Part shown: positions 13,201-28,695 of the stretch, piece after piece
How positions within the stretch are numbered: the first letter of the stretch is position 1
How the letters are laid out: the number at the start of each line of letters is the position of its first letter
Assembly (NCBI RefSeq): GCF_000710035.2
Contig: NZ_JMJJ01000010.1
Span: 1 to 64,000, forward strand
DNA length: 64,000 bases
Reading direction: 5' to 3'
Source: Pantoea ananatis LMG 2665
GTDB taxonomy: Bacteria; Pseudomonadota; Gammaproteobacteria; Enterobacterales; Enterobacteriaceae
Translations under genes and position numbers: made by a program
The notes under the pieces: model-generated
What the model was told of the DNA's origin: nothing
The model's input: the letters and a program-made list of their open reading frames with translations, nothing else
Databases searched by the model: none

Positions 13201-14250
13201 CGTGAGCGTTGGCTGGAGCTGGGTCTGACTGACGAAGCCAAGCAAAACCAGCTGGAGCAGCTGGCAGAGCAGTACGACGAACTGAAGCACGAGTTTGAGA
13301 AAAAACTCGAAGGTAAGCGTCGTAAAATCACCCAAGGCGATGATCTGGCACCTGGCGTGCTGAAAATCGTTAAGGTTTATCTGGCTGTTAAACGTCAGAT
13401 TCAGCCTGGTGATAAAATGGCAGGTCGTCACGGTAACAAAGGTGTTATCTCTAAGATCAACCCAATCGAAGACATGCCTTACGATGAGAACGGTACGCCG
13501 GTCGATATCGTACTGAACCCGCTGGGCGTACCTTCGCGTATGAACATCGGTCAGATCCTTGAGACTCACCTAGGGATGGCAGCGAAAGGTATCGGCGAGA
13601 AGATCAACGCGATGCTGAAGAAGCAGGAAGAAGTCGCCAAGCTGCGCGAATTCATCCAGCGTGCTTACGATCTGGGCACCGATGTGCGTCAGAAAGTTGA
13701 CCTGAACACCTTTACTGATGACGAAGTTCTGCGCCTGGCTGAGAACCTGAAAAAAGGTATGCCAATTGCCACGCCGGTGTTTGATGGTGCGAAAGAGAGC
13801 GAAATCAAAGAGCTGTTAGAGCTCGGCGGTCTGCCTTCTTCCGGTCAGATTACCCTGTTTGATGGCCGTACTGGTGAGCAGTTCGAACGTCAGGTAACCG
13901 TAGGCTATATGTACATGCTGAAACTCAACCACCTGGTTGATGACAAGATGCACGCACGTTCTACCGGTTCCTATAGCCTCGTTACTCAGCAGCCGCTGGG
14001 TGGTAAGGCACAGTTCGGTGGTCAGCGCTTCGGTGAGATGGAAGTATGGGCGCTGGAAGCTTACGGTGCTGCGTATACCCTTCAGGAAATGCTTACCGTT
14101 AAGTCTGATGACGTCAACGGCCGTACCAAGATGTATAAGAACATCGTGGATGGCAACCATCAGATGGAACCTGGCATGCCAGAATCGTTCAACGTACTGT
14201 TGAAAGAGATTCGCTCGCTGGGTATCAACATCGAGCTGGAAGACGAGTAA
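10222..14250 (+). CDS. rpoB: DNA-directed RNA polymerase subunit beta
   Basis: This is the beta subunit of RNA polymerase, forming half of the catalytic cleft and the rifampicin pocket. The 1342-residue product has exactly the E. coli length. The rifampicin region reads [15 protein letters not shown] then [12 protein letters not shown], which is wild type at the usual resistance positions (Asp516, His526, Ser531 in E. coli numbering). The C-terminal clamp-binding part includes [21 protein letters not shown]. It is co-transcribed with rplKAJL by read-through of the attenuator and followed by rpoC. Confidence 0.99.
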   Translation: MVYSYTEKKRIRKDFGKRPQVLDIPYLLSIQLDSFQKFIEQDPEGQYGLEAAFRSVFPIASYSGNSELQYVSYRLGEPVFDVKECQIRGVTYSAPLRVKLRLVIYEREAPEGTVKDIKEQEVYMGEIPLMTDNGTFVINGTERVIVSQLHRSPGVFFDSDKGKTHSSGKVLYNARIIPYRGSWLDFEFDPKDNLFVRIDRRRKLPASIILRALHYTTAQILDVFFEKVVYEIRDNKLQMELVPERLRGETATFDIESNGTVYVEKGRRITARHIRQLEKDGIQHIEVPVEYIAGKVVSKDYIDENTGELIVAANMELSLDLLAKLSQSGHKRIETLFTNDLDHGPYISETLRVDPTNDRLSALVEIYRMMRPGEPPTREAAENLFENLFFSEDRYDLSAVGRMKFNRSLLRDEIEGSGILSKEDIIEVMKKLIDIRNGKGEVDDIDHLGNRRIRSVGEMAENQFRVGLVRVERAVKERLSLGDLDTLMPQDMINAKPISAAVKEFFGSSQLSQFMDQNNPLSEITHKRRISALGPGGLTRERAGFEVRDVHPTHYGRVCPIETPEGPNIGLINSLSVYAQTNEYGFLETPYRRVIDGVVSDEIHYLSAIEEGNYVIAQANTNLSEEGAFVDDLVTCRSKGESSLFSRDQVDYMDVSTQQVVSVGASLIPFLEHDDANRALMGANMQRQAVPTLRADKPLVGTGMERAVAVDSGVTAVAKRGGTVQYVDASRIVIKVNEDEMYPGEAGIDIYNLTKYTRSNQNTCINQMPCVSLGEPVERGDVLADGPSTDLGELALGQNMRVAFMPWNGYNFEDSILVSERVVQEDRFTTIHIQELACVSRDTKLGPEEITADIPNVGEAALSKLDESGIVYIGAEVTGGDILVGKVTPKGETQLTPEEKLLRAIFGEKASDVKDSSLRVPNGVSGTVIDVQVFTRDGVEKDKRALEIEEMQLKQAKKDLSEELQILEAGLFSRIQSVLISGGVEADKLDKLPRERWLELGLTDEAKQNQLEQLAEQYDELKHEFEKKLEGKRRKITQGDDLAPGVLKIVKVYLAVKRQIQPGDKMAGRHGNKGVISKINPIEDMPYDENGTPVDIVLNPLGVPSRMNIGQILETHLGMAAKGIGEKINAMLKKQEEVAKLREFIQRAYDLGTDVRQKVDLNTFTDDEVLRLAENLKKGMPIATPVFDGAKESEIKELLELGGLPSSGQITLFDGRTGEQFERQVTVGYMYMLKLNHLVDDKMHARSTGSYSLVTQQPLGGKAQFGGQRFGEMEVWALEAYGAAYTLQEMLTVKSDDVNGRTKMYKNIVDGNHQMEPGMPESFNVLLKEIRSLGINIELEDE

Positions 14251-14368
14251 CCCTCAGTAACAGGCCTGGCCTGGAAGCGCAGGGTTAACGCGCTCGCATT
14301 TGTACTGGTTATGGGGCGTTCAATTTCGGTTGGACGCCCCTGAGTCTCACTCCGACGGGAGCAAATCC

Positions 14369-18592
<4,224 letters not shown>

Positions 18593-18608
18593 TCGTCAAA
18601 CGCCTGAT

Positions 18609-18640
18609 AAAAAACCCTGCTCTGGCAGGGTTTTTTTTTA
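18609..18640 (+). terminator. rpoBC operon terminator
   Basis: CCCTGC and GCAGGG form a stem around a TCTG loop, flanked by an A run and followed by nine T residues, 17 bases after the rpoC stop. Confidence 0.92.
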
Positions 18641-18651
18641 TCTTTAAGCTA

Positions 18652-18831
18652 TCAGTGAATATCGCGTCGATTTAACCCAATGTCTTTTAACTGACAATCG
18701 CTAAGCCTGGACAAAATAGCGCGGGTTTCCCGCTGGCATTGCCAGCGTCGGATGCTCCCCCAGACAATGCGCAAGAACCGAAACGGTCTTATGACAAACG
18801 GCTTAGCCGCGCGGTTTTCTTCATATCCCAT
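18652..18831 (-). CDS. yjiS: Small DUF1127 protein, YjiS-like
   Basis: A 59-residue basic protein starts at the ATG whose first base is 18831, preceded by a GAGGGGCAGGA ribosome-binding site. It has the DUF1127 pattern: an aromatic/arginine-rich first half (FRFLRIVWGSIRRWQ), then ETRAILSRLSDCQLKDIGLN and RRDI, matching the family's LSD.QL.DIGL.R.DI signature. In E. coli the DUF1127 gene yjiS is the neighbour of yjiR, and here it is divergent from a YjiR-like gene, which supports the name. DUF1127 proteins of other bacteria have been linked to RNA binding and phosphate or carbon physiology; its role here is unknown. The gene is short and easily missed. Confidence 0.8.
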   Translation of the reverse strand: MGYEENRAAKPFVIRPFRFLRIVWGSIRRWQCQRETRAILSRLSDCQLKDIGLNRRDIH

Positions 18832-19005
18832 GATCCTGCCCCTCGTTGTTTATCTGAGAAACATTTTCACGTAGACCGTCTGTTCAATACAGACTCACCA
18901 GGAACAAATATTTAACATACAGATTGCGCATTGACACATCTGAATGGTAGAAATAGCGTTAATCTGTACCGCTTTGCGGGGCAATCAAACTTCATAAGGC
19001 ATACA
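18832..19005. promoter_or_regulatory. Divergent promoter region yjiS-yjiR
   Basis: A 174-base intergenic region separates the divergent DUF1127 and MocR genes and should hold both promoters and any MocR operator. I could not identify a specific operator by eye. Confidence 0.4.
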
Positions 19006-20529
19006 ATGACGCGTTATCAACATTTAGCCATGCTGCTGGAAAAGCGCATTGAGCAGGGTTTGTATCGGAACGGCGAACGGTTGCCCTCGGTGCGCAGCCT
19101 GAGTGCTGAACACGGTGTCAGTATTAGCACCGTGCAACAGGCCTATTATTTGCTGGAGCAGAAACAGTTGATCATCCCGCAGTCCCGTTCGGGCTATTAT
19201 GTTGCGCCGCATAAAGCGATGCCGCCCATTCCGGCACTGACCCGACCGGTACAGCGCCCGGTGGAAATCACGCAGTGGGATGCGGTCTTTGATCTGCTTA
19301 ACAGCCGGCTGGAAGATGACATATTGCAGTTGGGCAGCGGCATGCCGGATCTCACACAGTCTACCCTGAAGCCGCTCTGGAAAGCGTTTAGTCGGCAGGC
19401 ACAGAAGCAGGAAAGCACTCTGCTGAATTACGATAATCTGTATGGGGTGACCTGCCTGCGAGAGCAGATCGCCCGGCTGATGATTGACAGTGGCTGTCAG
19501 CTCAGCCATGAAGATATTGTCATTACGACGGGTTGCCATGAAGCCCTGTCTGTTTCCGTTCGCGCTGTCTGCCAGCCGGGCGATATCATCGCCGTGGAAT
19601 CACCATCGTTTCACGGCATCATGCAAACGCTGCGCGGTTTTGGCATTCGCGCCATTGAGATCCCCACTGATGCGGTAACGGGCATCAGTCTTGAGGCGCT
19701 GGAGCTGGCCTTTGATCAGTGGCCGATTAAGGCCGTCGTGGTGGTGCCCAACTGTAATAACCCACTTGGTTTCATCATGCCAGAGAAGCGCAAGCGCGCC
19801 CTGCTGGCCTTGGCGCAACGTTTTGACGCCGCGATTATTGAAGACGATGTCTATGGCGAGTTGGCCTGGGAGTATCCACGGCCTTCATCCATTAAATCGA
19901 TGGATGAAGACGGGCGCGTATTGTTATGCAGTTCATTTTCAAAAACGCTGGCGCCGGGTCTGCGCGTAGGCTGGGTGGCGCCGGGGCGCTACCGCGATCG
20001 GGTTCTGCATATGAAATACATCGGGACCGGGTCTACTGCGACTCAGCCTCAGCACGCAGTTGCAGAGTTTATTCATCAGGGGCATTACCAGACCCATCTG
20101 CGGCGGATGCGTCAGGTTTACCAACACAACTACGAAACCTTTATTTGCTGGGTTCGGCACTATTTCCCCTGTGGAATCTGCGTCACGCGGCCTCAGGGGG
20201 GATTTCTGATGTGGATTGAACTGCCAGAAGCCTTTGACGCCGTGCAACTTAACAATACGCTGCGGGAGTCCGGGATACAGATTGCTGTGGGTTCGCTGTT
20301 TTCCGCCTCGGGCAAATATCGCAACTGCCTGCGCCTGAACTATGCCTTGCCTGCCAGCGATAAAGTTGAACGGGCACTGGCGATAACGGGCAGCGCCGTT
20401 GAGCAGGCGATAGCGGCATGTGTCCACGATCGGCCAAGGGCACATACCTCTGTACCTGTGGTTGAGGAGCAGGGCCAGAAAGAGGAGGGAACTGGCCCTG
20501 GTCCGGCCATCCCGGCCGGACACCTGTGA
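19006..20529 (+). CDS. yjiR: MocR-type GntR regulator with aminotransferase-like domain, YjiR-like
   Basis: A transcription factor of the GntR/MocR family. Residues 1-68 form a winged helix-turn-helix (LPSVRSLSAEHGVSISTVQQAYYLL). From about 110 onward is a fold-type I aminotransferase-like domain with NCNNPLG, the EDDVYGEL segment and the PLP-lysine motif SFSKTLAPGLRVGW (Lys313). I chose the ATG at 19006 (AAGG upstream); a frame 75 bases longer begins with TTG and adds nothing conserved. The last 45 residues are low-complexity and unusual. The gene lies between rpoC and thiE, a place where E. coli has no such gene. Target and effector are unknown, though MocR proteins commonly sense pyridoxal phosphate or amino-group compounds. 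Confidence 0.85.
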   Translation: MTRYQHLAMLLEKRIEQGLYRNGERLPSVRSLSAEHGVSISTVQQAYYLLEQKQLIIPQSRSGYYVAPHKAMPPIPALTRPVQRPVEITQWDAVFDLLNSRLEDDILQLGSGMPDLTQSTLKPLWKAFSRQAQKQESTLLNYDNLYGVTCLREQIARLMIDSGCQLSHEDIVITTGCHEALSVSVRAVCQPGDIIAVESPSFHGIMQTLRGFGIRAIEIPTDAVTGISLEALELAFDQWPIKAVVVVPNCNNPLGFIMPEKRKRALLALAQRFDAAIIEDDVYGELAWEYPRPSSIKSMDEDGRVLLCSSFSKTLAPGLRVGWVAPGRYRDRVLHMKYIGTGSTATQPQHAVAEFIHQGHYQTHLRRMRQVYQHNYETFICWVRHYFPCGICVTRPQGGFLMWIELPEAFDAVQLNNTLRESGIQIAVGSLFSASGKYRNCLRLNYALPASDKVERALAITGSAVEQAIAACVHDRPRAHTSVPVVEEQGQKEEGTGPGPAIPAGHL

Positions 20530-20542
20530 CTTTACTGGGCAT

Positions 20543-20583
20543 AAAAAAACCGCGCCAGCCGTAATACTCATTGCCGTGCGCGG
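20543..20583 (-). terminator. Probable thiCE terminator
   Basis: On the minus strand CCGCGC and GCGCGG flank a roughly 22-base loop and are followed by seven T residues, 61 bases after the thiE stop. The stem is short for the loop size, so this is a moderate call. Confidence 0.55.
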
Positions 20584-20643
20584 CTTTCCACTCTTTAACA
20601 GCCTTTTGCACAGGCTGCAGGTATTTCTGGGCGCTGACGCGCG

Positions 20644-21276
20644 TTAGTACGCCGTTTCGGGTTCGGCAAGCCGCAGCAGAACACGCGTGGCCTCCTGCCA
20701 GTCTTCTGCCTGAGTAATCGCGCTCACCACCGCAATACTGCCCACCCCGGTGGCCAGAACCTCTGGCGCACGATCAATACTGATGCCTCCGATCGCGACT
20801 GTTGAGATGCCGTGCAGCCGGGCCAAATGGCGCTTAAGTTCAGCTACGCCCTGCGGGGAAGAGGGCATGGCCTTCGTCTGGGTGGGGAAGATGTGCCCCA
20901 GCGCCACATAGGAAGGGCGCAGTGCCAGCGCCCGATCCAGCTCTGCATCATCATGAGTTGAAAGTCCCAGCCGCAAGCCTGCGTGCAGGATCTGCTGCAG
21001 GTTAGCGACCTCTAAATCTTCCTGACCCAGATGGACGCCATAGGCCTGATGTTTAATCGCCAGTTGCCAGTAATCATTGATAAACAGACGTGCCTGATAG
21101 CGCTTACCTGCGGCGATAGCCCGAATGATCATGGGTTCAACCACCTCGTCCGGCTGATCCTTGATCCGAAGCTGAAGGGTTCGCACACCGGCTTCCAGCA
21201 GGCGCTCTATCCATTCCACGCTGTCAACGACCGGATACAGCCCCAGACGTGATGCGGTTGCGGGAAAGGCGTCCAT
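20644..21276 (-). CDS. thiE: Thiamine-phosphate synthase ThiE
   Basis: ThiE joins hydroxymethylpyrimidine diphosphate to the carboxylated thiazole phosphate, giving thiamine phosphate. The 210-residue TIM-barrel protein has QLRIKD at 35-40 (pyrophosphate and pyrimidine binding), HLGQED at 82-87 and AIGGIS near the end. Its ATG directly abuts the thiC stop codon, so translation is coupled. In E. coli thiE is followed by thiFSGH. Here it is the last gene, ending near a terminator and converging on the MocR gene. Confidence 0.95.
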   Translation of the reverse strand: MDAFPATASRLGLYPVVDSVEWIERLLEAGVRTLQLRIKDQPDEVVEPMIIRAIAAGKRYQARLFINDYWQLAIKHQAYGVHLGQEDLEVANLQQILHAGLRLGLSTHDDAELDRALALRPSYVALGHIFPTQTKAMPSSPQGVAELKRHLARLHGISTVAIGGISIDRAPEVLATGVGSIAVVSAITQAEDWQEATRVLLRLAEPETAY

Positions 21277-23382
<2,106 letters not shown>

Positions 23383-23501
23383 GGTTTCAACGATTTCGCT
23401 ACGGCGCCCGCTCGGCTTCACCCCGGAAAAAGGGATAGCATGAACAGCGCCCGTAGATGACGTATCAACCGTAAACACCGACTACGTTCGGCGTTAAATG
23501 T

Positions 23502-23529
23502 AAAGCCCACTCAGCATAAGGGGGCTTTT
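23502..23529 (-). terminator. Possible rsd terminator
   Basis: On the minus strand AAAAGCCCCC and GTGGGCTTT form an imperfect stem about 35 bases after the rsd stop. The T tract is weak (ACATTT), so this is tentative. Confidence 0.5.
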
Positions 23530-23563
23530 GGCTAATCACAAGTCTTTTACAATCGATTAGGTT

Positions 23564-24067
23564 TTAGGCGGGGCGGGCAATTTCGCTGTCGTTAGCCACG
23601 GGCGGGGTCAGGTGATTATCCCATGCCATCTGGATGAGTTTGTCCTCAAGCGTAAAGCGTCCTTCCAGGGCTTCTCCGACCTCCGATAGCGCATTCTGAA
23701 AGGTGACGTAGTTATCGTCATCAATCGCCTGCTGCAGGTGTCCGTCATACAGCTTCATCAGTTGTTCGGTATTGGCTTCCAGCGAGGGATAAATCTGCGT
23801 TGCTGCCAACAGCGGACTGGTACCGTCCATTTCTCCGATCAGGCGTTGATAGAGGCTGAAGTGGCCGGATGAAAGGTAATCGACCAGATTATGGCAAAAG
23901 TTATCAAGTGCCTGTTCATCCAGACGCGTCAGTGCCTCTTTCTTTGGCTTGATACCGACCAAATGGTAATAAGAAACCAGTAACTGGCGGCGAGCGGCCA
24001 GCCATGAATCGACCAGTTCATTACTGCCACCTACGCGTTTGGTCAGAACGTCTAACTGGTTGAGCAT
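23564..24067 (-). CDS. rsd: Anti-sigma-70 factor Rsd
   Basis: Rsd binds the RpoD sigma factor in stationary phase, freeing core polymerase for RpoS, and also stimulates SpoT. The 167-residue helical protein aligns with E. coli Rsd (158 aa) from MLNQLD through VGIKP, LDNFCHNLVDYLSSGHFS and GEALEGRFTLEDKLI. The C-terminus is a little longer and more divergent. It sits between thiC and the divergent nudC, as in E. coli. Confidence 0.93.
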   Translation of the reverse strand: MLNQLDVLTKRVGGSNELVDSWLAARRQLLVSYYHLVGIKPKKEALTRLDEQALDNFCHNLVDYLSSGHFSLYQRLIGEMDGTSPLLAATQIYPSLEANTEQLMKLYDGHLQQAIDDDNYVTFQNALSEVGEALEGRFTLEDKLIQMAWDNHLTPPVANDSEIARPA

Positions 24068-24264
24068 AGTTAACTCCGTATGAGTTATGCACCTTCATAT
24101 TTCAGATTAGCGATGCGTCAAGTGCGCTTGTTTTCCACGAGCCTGCCGGGGAGAAATAAGCGTGTTGCCGTCTTGCAACCAGAATTATTTGGGTATAGTT
24201 GTTCATCTACACACTTAACATCGGGACTTCAGCGTGCGGGTTGACGCTAAGGATGACGAAATAA

Positions 24265-25035
24265 ATGCAATGCGAAATTTCAAGCGTAGACGCTGGATGG
24301 TGGATTGTCAGCAGTGAACAAAAAATTTGGTTACCGCAAGGAGACCTGCCTCACGGTAATGCGCAGCATTTTGGCCTGACGGGTCATCAGGGGCGCGTAA
24401 TTGGCGAATGGCAGGGGGAGAATGTCTGGCTGATTTGCGAAACACGTTCGGAGGATATGCTGTCTTTGCGGCAGTTACTTAACGAAGATCCGGGACTGTT
24501 TCAGTTGGCAGGGCGCGGTGTACAGCTTGCCGAATTTTATCGCTCTCACCGCTGGTGTGGCTACTGCGGCCATGAGATGCACGCCAGCAAGCGTGAATTT
24601 GCCTGCCTGTGCAGCCACTGCCGTGAACGCTACTATCCACAGATTGCGCCCTGTATTATCGTCGCCATTCGCCGGGGGGACGAGATCCTGCTGGCTAACC
24701 ATGCGCGCCAGCGTAATAACATTTACACTGTGCTGGCCGGTTTCGTCGAAGTCGGCGAAACCATTGAACAGGCCGTCGCGCGCGAGGTAATGGAAGAGAG
24801 CAACGTGCGTGTCAGGAATGTCCGCTATGTCACCTCGCAGCCCTGGCCTTTCCCGCAGTCTCTGATGATGGCGTTTATGGCGGAATATGATGGCGGCGAG
24901 TTACAACATGACGGCAAAGAGCTGCTGGACGCCGGATGGTTCCGCTTTGATGCGCTGCCTTTACTGCCGCCGCCCGGTACCGTCGCCCGTCGATTAATTG
25001 AAGATACGGTGGCCCTCTGCCGCGCTGAGGCGTGA
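24265..25035 (+). CDS. nudC: NAD-capped RNA hydrolase / NADH pyrophosphatase NudC
   Basis: NudC removes NAD caps from RNA 5' ends and hydrolyses NADH to NMNH and AMP. The 256-residue product has the zinc ribbon Cys98, Cys101, Cys116 and Cys119. The complete Nudix box runs from Gly159 ([20 protein letters not shown]), with the metal-binding glutamates at 174, 177 and 178. The [11 protein letters not shown] motif that defines the NudC subgroup follows. It is upstream of hemE in the same direction. Confidence 0.96.
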   Translation: MQCEISSVDAGWWIVSSEQKIWLPQGDLPHGNAQHFGLTGHQGRVIGEWQGENVWLICETRSEDMLSLRQLLNEDPGLFQLAGRGVQLAEFYRSHRWCGYCGHEMHASKREFACLCSHCRERYYPQIAPCIIVAIRRGDEILLANHARQRNNIYTVLAGFVEVGETIEQAVAREVMEESNVRVRNVRYVTSQPWPFPQSLMMAFMAEYDGGELQHDGKELLDAGWFRFDALPLLPPPGTVARRLIEDTVALCRAEA

Positions 25036-25075
25036 GAGTGCTACACTACTCGCTTGATACCGAGAGAGTCCTGAG

Positions 25076-26146
25076 ATGAGTGAACTGAAGAACGACCGTT
25101 ATTTGCGCGCCCTGTTACGCCAGCCTGTAGATGTCACCCCCGTATGGATGATGCGGCAAGCCGGGCGTTATTTGCCGGAATATAAAGCGACGCGCGCCCA
25201 GGCAGGCGATTTTATGTCGCTGTGCAAAAATGCCGAACTGGCCTGCGAAGTCACCCTGCAACCCCTGCGTCGCTTTAAGCTGGATGCGGCGATCCTCTTC
25301 AGTGATATTCTCACCATCCCTGATGCGATGGGGCTGGGTTTATACTTCGAAACAGGCGAAGGCCCGTGCTTCTCCAACCCGATTACCTGCCGTGCTGATG
25401 TCGATCGCCTGCCGGTGCCCGATCCTGAACAGGAGCTGGGTTACGTGATGAATGCGGTACGCACCATCCGTAAAAACCTCAACGGCGAAGTACCATTGAT
25501 TGGCTTCTCAGGCAGCCCCTGGACGCTGGCGACCTATATGGTTGAAGGGGGAAGCAGCAAAGCCTTCACTAAGATCAAAAAAATGATGTATGCCGAGCCT
25601 GCCACGCTGCACGCCATGCTGGATAAGCTGGCCGACAGTGTCATCCTCTATCTTAATGCCCAGATCCGCGCCGGTGCGCAGTCGGTGATGGTCTTTGACA
25701 CCTGGGGCGGCGTGTTAACCGGGAACGACTATCGTGAGTTCTCGCTTTACTACATGCATAAAATTGTCGACAGCGTGCTTCATGAGAACGAAGGCCGTCG
25801 TGTACCCATCACCTTGTTTACCAAGAATGGTGGTCAGTGGCTGGAAGCCATTGCTGAAACGGGCTGTGATGCACTAGGTCTGGACTGGACTATCGATATC
25901 AGTGAAGCCCGCCGCCGTGTCGGCCACAAAGTTGCTTTGCAGGGCAATATGGATCCTTCCATGCTCTATGCACCCCCGGCGCGAATTGAGCAGGAAGTGG
26001 CAACGATTCTGGAAGGATTCGGCCAGGGTGAAGGCCACGTTTTCAATCTGGGACACGGCATCCATCAGGATGTTCCACCCGAGCATGCCGGCGTATTTGT
26101 TGAGGCGGTGCACCGTCTGTCACGCCAGTATCATTCGGCGTCATAA
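25076..26146 (+). CDS. hemE: Uroporphyrinogen decarboxylase HemE
   Basis: HemE decarboxylates the four acetate side chains of uroporphyrinogen III, giving coproporphyrinogen III, in haem synthesis. The 356-residue product has the signature [10 protein letters not shown] at 27-36, the catalytic Asp77 in FSDIL, and [13 protein letters not shown]. The stop codon overlaps the nfi start by one base (TAATG). Confidence 0.97.
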   Translation: MSELKNDRYLRALLRQPVDVTPVWMMRQAGRYLPEYKATRAQAGDFMSLCKNAELACEVTLQPLRRFKLDAAILFSDILTIPDAMGLGLYFETGEGPCFSNPITCRADVDRLPVPDPEQELGYVMNAVRTIRKNLNGEVPLIGFSGSPWTLATYMVEGGSSKAFTKIKKMMYAEPATLHAMLDKLADSVILYLNAQIRAGAQSVMVFDTWGGVLTGNDYREFSLYYMHKIVDSVLHENEGRRVPITLFTKNGGQWLEAIAETGCDALGLDWTIDISEARRRVGHKVALQGNMDPSMLYAPPARIEQEVATILEGFGQGEGHVFNLGHGIHQDVPPEHAGVFVEAVHRLSRQYHSAS

Positions 26147-26814
26147 TGGATATCGCCGCTCTTCGTACGGAGCAACGCCAACGGGCCGCAGAAGTCGTAC
26201 GGCAGGATGATTTTGACGTGCTGCCGCCACGCTTTATTGGTGGCGCAGACGTCGGTTTTGAGCAGGAAGGCGCAGTGACGCGTGCGGCACTGGTTATTCT
26301 TGAATATCCGTCCATGAAGCTGGTGGAATATCGCATCGCGCGCATTGATACCACCATGCCTTACATTCCGGGCTTTCTCTCTTTCCGTGAGTATCCGGCC
26401 CTGCTGGCGGCCTGGGACATGCTGGAGCAGAAGCCCGATCTGCTATTTGTCGATGGTCATGGTATCTCACATCCGCGCCGGCTTGGTGTCGCGTCGCATT
26501 TTGGGTTGATGGTGGATGTTCCCACTATCGGTGTTGCGAAAAAGCGTCTGTGCGGGCACGTTGAGGCGCTGGATGAAACGCCCGGCAGTCGGCAGCCGTT
26601 GATGGATAAAGGAGAACAAATTGGCTGGGTATGGCGCAGCAAGGCACGCTGTAACCCGCTGTTTGTTGCCACCGGACACCGCGTCAGTCTGGACAGCGCT
26701 CTGGAATGGGTAGAAAAGTGCACACAGGGCTACCGTTTACCGGAGCCCACGCGCTGGGCGGATGCTGTGGCATCTCGCCGACCCGCATTTCTGCGCTGGC
26801 AAAGCGCGCTTTAA
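26146..26814 (+). CDS. nfi: Deoxyinosine 3'-endonuclease (endonuclease V)
   Basis: Endonuclease V cuts DNA one base 3' to deoxyinosine and other deaminated bases to start alternative excision repair. The 222-residue protein carries the metal ligands Asp35 (GGADVGFE), Glu82 (FREYPAL) and Asp103 (FVDGHG), with the conserved wedge segment [12 protein letters not shown]. It is coupled to hemE, as in E. coli. Confidence 0.96.
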   Translation: MDIAALRTEQRQRAAEVVRQDDFDVLPPRFIGGADVGFEQEGAVTRAALVILEYPSMKLVEYRIARIDTTMPYIPGFLSFREYPALLAAWDMLEQKPDLLFVDGHGISHPRRLGVASHFGLMVDVPTIGVAKKRLCGHVEALDETPGSRQPLMDKGEQIGWVWRSKARCNPLFVATGHRVSLDSALEWVEKCTQGYRLPEPTRWADAVASRRPAFLRWQSAL

Positions 26815-26876
26815 CACTGTTTGTATGGCGCTTTTGGGTTACACTGCCGCCAGCGAAACGAATAAGAGCTCTGTGT

Positions 26877-27467
26877 ATGTTACAAAACCCTGTACATCTG
26901 CGTCTGGCAAAGCTGGAAAGCTGGCAACACCTGACGTTTATGGCTTGCCTGTGCGAGCGCATGTATCCCAACTACGTGGCTTTTTGCCAGCAAACCGAGT
27001 TTGCCGATCCTGCACTTTACCGCCGTATTCTGGATCTGATTTGGGAAACGCTGACGGTTAAAGATGCGAAGATCAATTTTGACAGCCAGCTGGAAAAGCT
27101 TGAAGCGGCGATTCCCGATGGCGATGCGTTTGAGGTTTACGGTGTCTATCCGGCCATTGATGCCTGCGTGGCATTGAGTGAAGTGCTGCATTCGCAGTTA
27201 AGCGGTGAAACGCTTGAACATGCGATTGAAGTCAGCAAGACCTCGATCACCACCGTTGCCATCCTGGAAATGACTCACGAAGGTCGCGAAATGACCGATG
27301 AAGAGCTACGAGAAAATCAGGCTGTCATCGATGAATGGGACCTGCAATGGGAGATTTTTCGCCTGCTCGCGGATTGTGAAGAGCGAGACCTCGAATTGAT
27401 AAAAGGTCTGCGATCTGACCTGCGTGAGGCGGGAATTAGTAACATCGGTATAAAAATTCAGCAATAA
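26877..27467 (+). CDS. yjaG: DUF416 family protein YjaG
   Basis: A 196-residue conserved helical protein of unknown function (DUF416). It begins MLQNPVHLRLAKLESWQHLTFMACLCERMYPNY and contains YGVYPAIDACVALSE and VSKTSITTVAILEMT, nearly identical to E. coli YjaG in layout and length. I chose the ATG at 26877; a longer upstream frame overlaps nfi and has no family match. It lies between nfi and hupA in the same order as E. coli. No reaction can be assigned from sequence. Confidence 0.92.
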   Translation: MLQNPVHLRLAKLESWQHLTFMACLCERMYPNYVAFCQQTEFADPALYRRILDLIWETLTVKDAKINFDSQLEKLEAAIPDGDAFEVYGVYPAIDACVALSEVLHSQLSGETLEHAIEVSKTSITTVAILEMTHEGREMTDEELRENQAVIDEWDLQWEIFRLLADCEERDLELIKGLRSDLREAGISNIGIKIQQ

Positions 27468-27655
27468 GGCGAGAAAACGTGACTTCAGGCCTTAATTAGC
27501 GCGCCTGGAGGCTTCACATCAGCCCCCAGTCTGGTCTACATTTGGGGGGCTGAAAATTGTGGCTATCGGTGCGTGCAGGCTGAAGAGTGCCCGAAGCTGG
27601 CTTTTCCCTCGCACTCGTTGCTTAGCAAGCGATAAATACACTTTAAGGATAACTT

Positions 27656-27928
27656 ATGAACAAGACTCAACTGATTGATGTGATCGCAGAAAAAGCTGAC
27701 CTGTCTAAAACCCAGGCCAAGGCAGCGCTGGAATCTACTCTGGCTGCAATCACTGAGTCTCTGAAAGAGGGTGATGCTGTACAACTGGTTGGTTTTGGTA
27801 CTTTTAAAGTGAACCACCGCGCTGAGCGTACCGGTCGTAACCCACAGACTGGCAAAGAAATCAAAATCGCTGCGGCAAACGTACCTGCATTCGTGTCTGG
27901 TAAAGCTCTGAAAGACGCCGTTAAGTAA
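27656..27928 (+). CDS. hupA: DNA-binding protein HU-alpha
   Basis: HU-alpha is a nucleoid-associated histone-like protein that binds and bends DNA as a homo- or heterodimer with HU-beta. The 90-residue sequence is the alpha form: [41 protein letters not shown] (the flexible DNA-grasping arm with its intercalating proline) and ending KDAVK. It has its own roughly 190-base upstream region and a terminator just downstream. Confidence 0.98.
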   Translation: MNKTQLIDVIAEKADLSKTQAKAALESTLAAITESLKEGDAVQLVGFGTFKVNHRAERTGRNPQTGKEIKIAAANVPAFVSGKALKDAVK

Positions 27929-27958
27929 GACGTCGCACTGCGGTAACGTTTTAAAACA

Positions 27959-27978
27959 GGGGCGATTTCGCCCCTTTT
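27959..27978 (+). terminator. hupA terminator
   Basis: GGGGCGA and TCGCCCC form a 7-bp stem with a two-base loop, followed by TTTTGTTT, about 30 bases after hupA. Confidence 0.85.
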
Positions 27979-27996
27979 GTTTAGGGGCCAGCCACC

Positions 27997-28659
27997 ATGA
28001 CTACGCTGTTTCAGCGATTATCAGCCCTGCTTCTCTCCTCTTTTCTCATTGGGTGTAGTTCAACGCCCGACATTCCGGCTTTCTCGGCCAGCGGTTATCT
28101 CGCCGATCGCGGCAGTGTTCGTATCTGGCGCAAGAATACCGATCATCACTCGGTACATATTCGTACGCTCTATAATCCGTTCAACAGCGAAAAAAGTGAA
28201 ATTACGGACTATCGCTGGCTCGGCGATGATCTGATCAGCGTGGAACGCCAGGTGAAAGGCGAAAAGCCAGACGACGTTACGCTACGCTTTGATCAAGGCG
28301 GCAATCTCAATTTTATGCAGCGCCAGCTCGCGACGCGCCGTGAGGCAGTCAGTCCGGATGCGGTTGAGCTTTACAAGTTTGATGCACAACGTATGCGTGA
28401 AGTCAGCGATGCGCTGTTAAGTGGGCGGGTGTTTCTGAAACAAGGACACTGGTCAGGTGGAAGCGTTGTGACAACCTGTGAGGGCCAGCAGGTGACGCCG
28501 GCTTTCGACAGTTATGCACTGCAGACGCTTACGCACTACCGCCGTGATAAGGCGGAACCCTTGATGATTTCATGGCTGGAAGCGCCTGAAGGCGTGCAGT
28601 TGCTGCGTGTGACTCAAAAAGATGAATGCGCGGATGCGCCGGATGAGGCGAATTTCTGA
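27997..28659 (+). CDS. yjaH: DUF1481 lipoprotein YjaH
   Basis: A 220-residue predicted lipoprotein. The n-region and hydrophobic core (MTTLFQRLSALLLSSFLIGC) end in a lipobox with Cys20. The remainder is the DUF1481 domain found downstream of hupA in enterobacteria (SASGYLADRGSVRIWRKN and later FLKQGHWSGGSVVTTC). Function is unknown. In E. coli yjaH is followed by zraPSR; here it converges directly on purD. Confidence 0.85.
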   Translation: MTTLFQRLSALLLSSFLIGCSSTPDIPAFSASGYLADRGSVRIWRKNTDHHSVHIRTLYNPFNSEKSEITDYRWLGDDLISVERQVKGEKPDDVTLRFDQGGNLNFMQRQLATRREAVSPDAVELYKFDAQRMREVSDALLSGRVFLKQGHWSGGSVVTTCEGQQVTPAFDSYALQTLTHYRRDKAEPLMISWLEAPEGVQLLRVTQKDECADAPDEANF

Positions 28660-28670
28660 GGCAATAAAAA

Positions 28671-28690
28671 GGGGCACTGGGTGCCCCTTT
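28671..28690. terminator. Bidirectional terminator yjaH/purD
   Basis: GGGGCAC and GTGCCCC form a 7-bp stem between the convergent genes, with A residues on the left and T residues on the right, so it can serve both. Confidence 0.8.
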
Positions 28691-28695
28691 GATCA

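Noticed and set aside
20540..20640. Minus-strand peptide-like text after thiE (YLQPVQKAVKEWKAAHGNEY)
   Set aside because: It has a protein-like composition, but there is no start codon with a ribosome-binding site, it runs through the predicted thiCE terminator, and I recognise no family. A decayed remnant is possible but unsupported.
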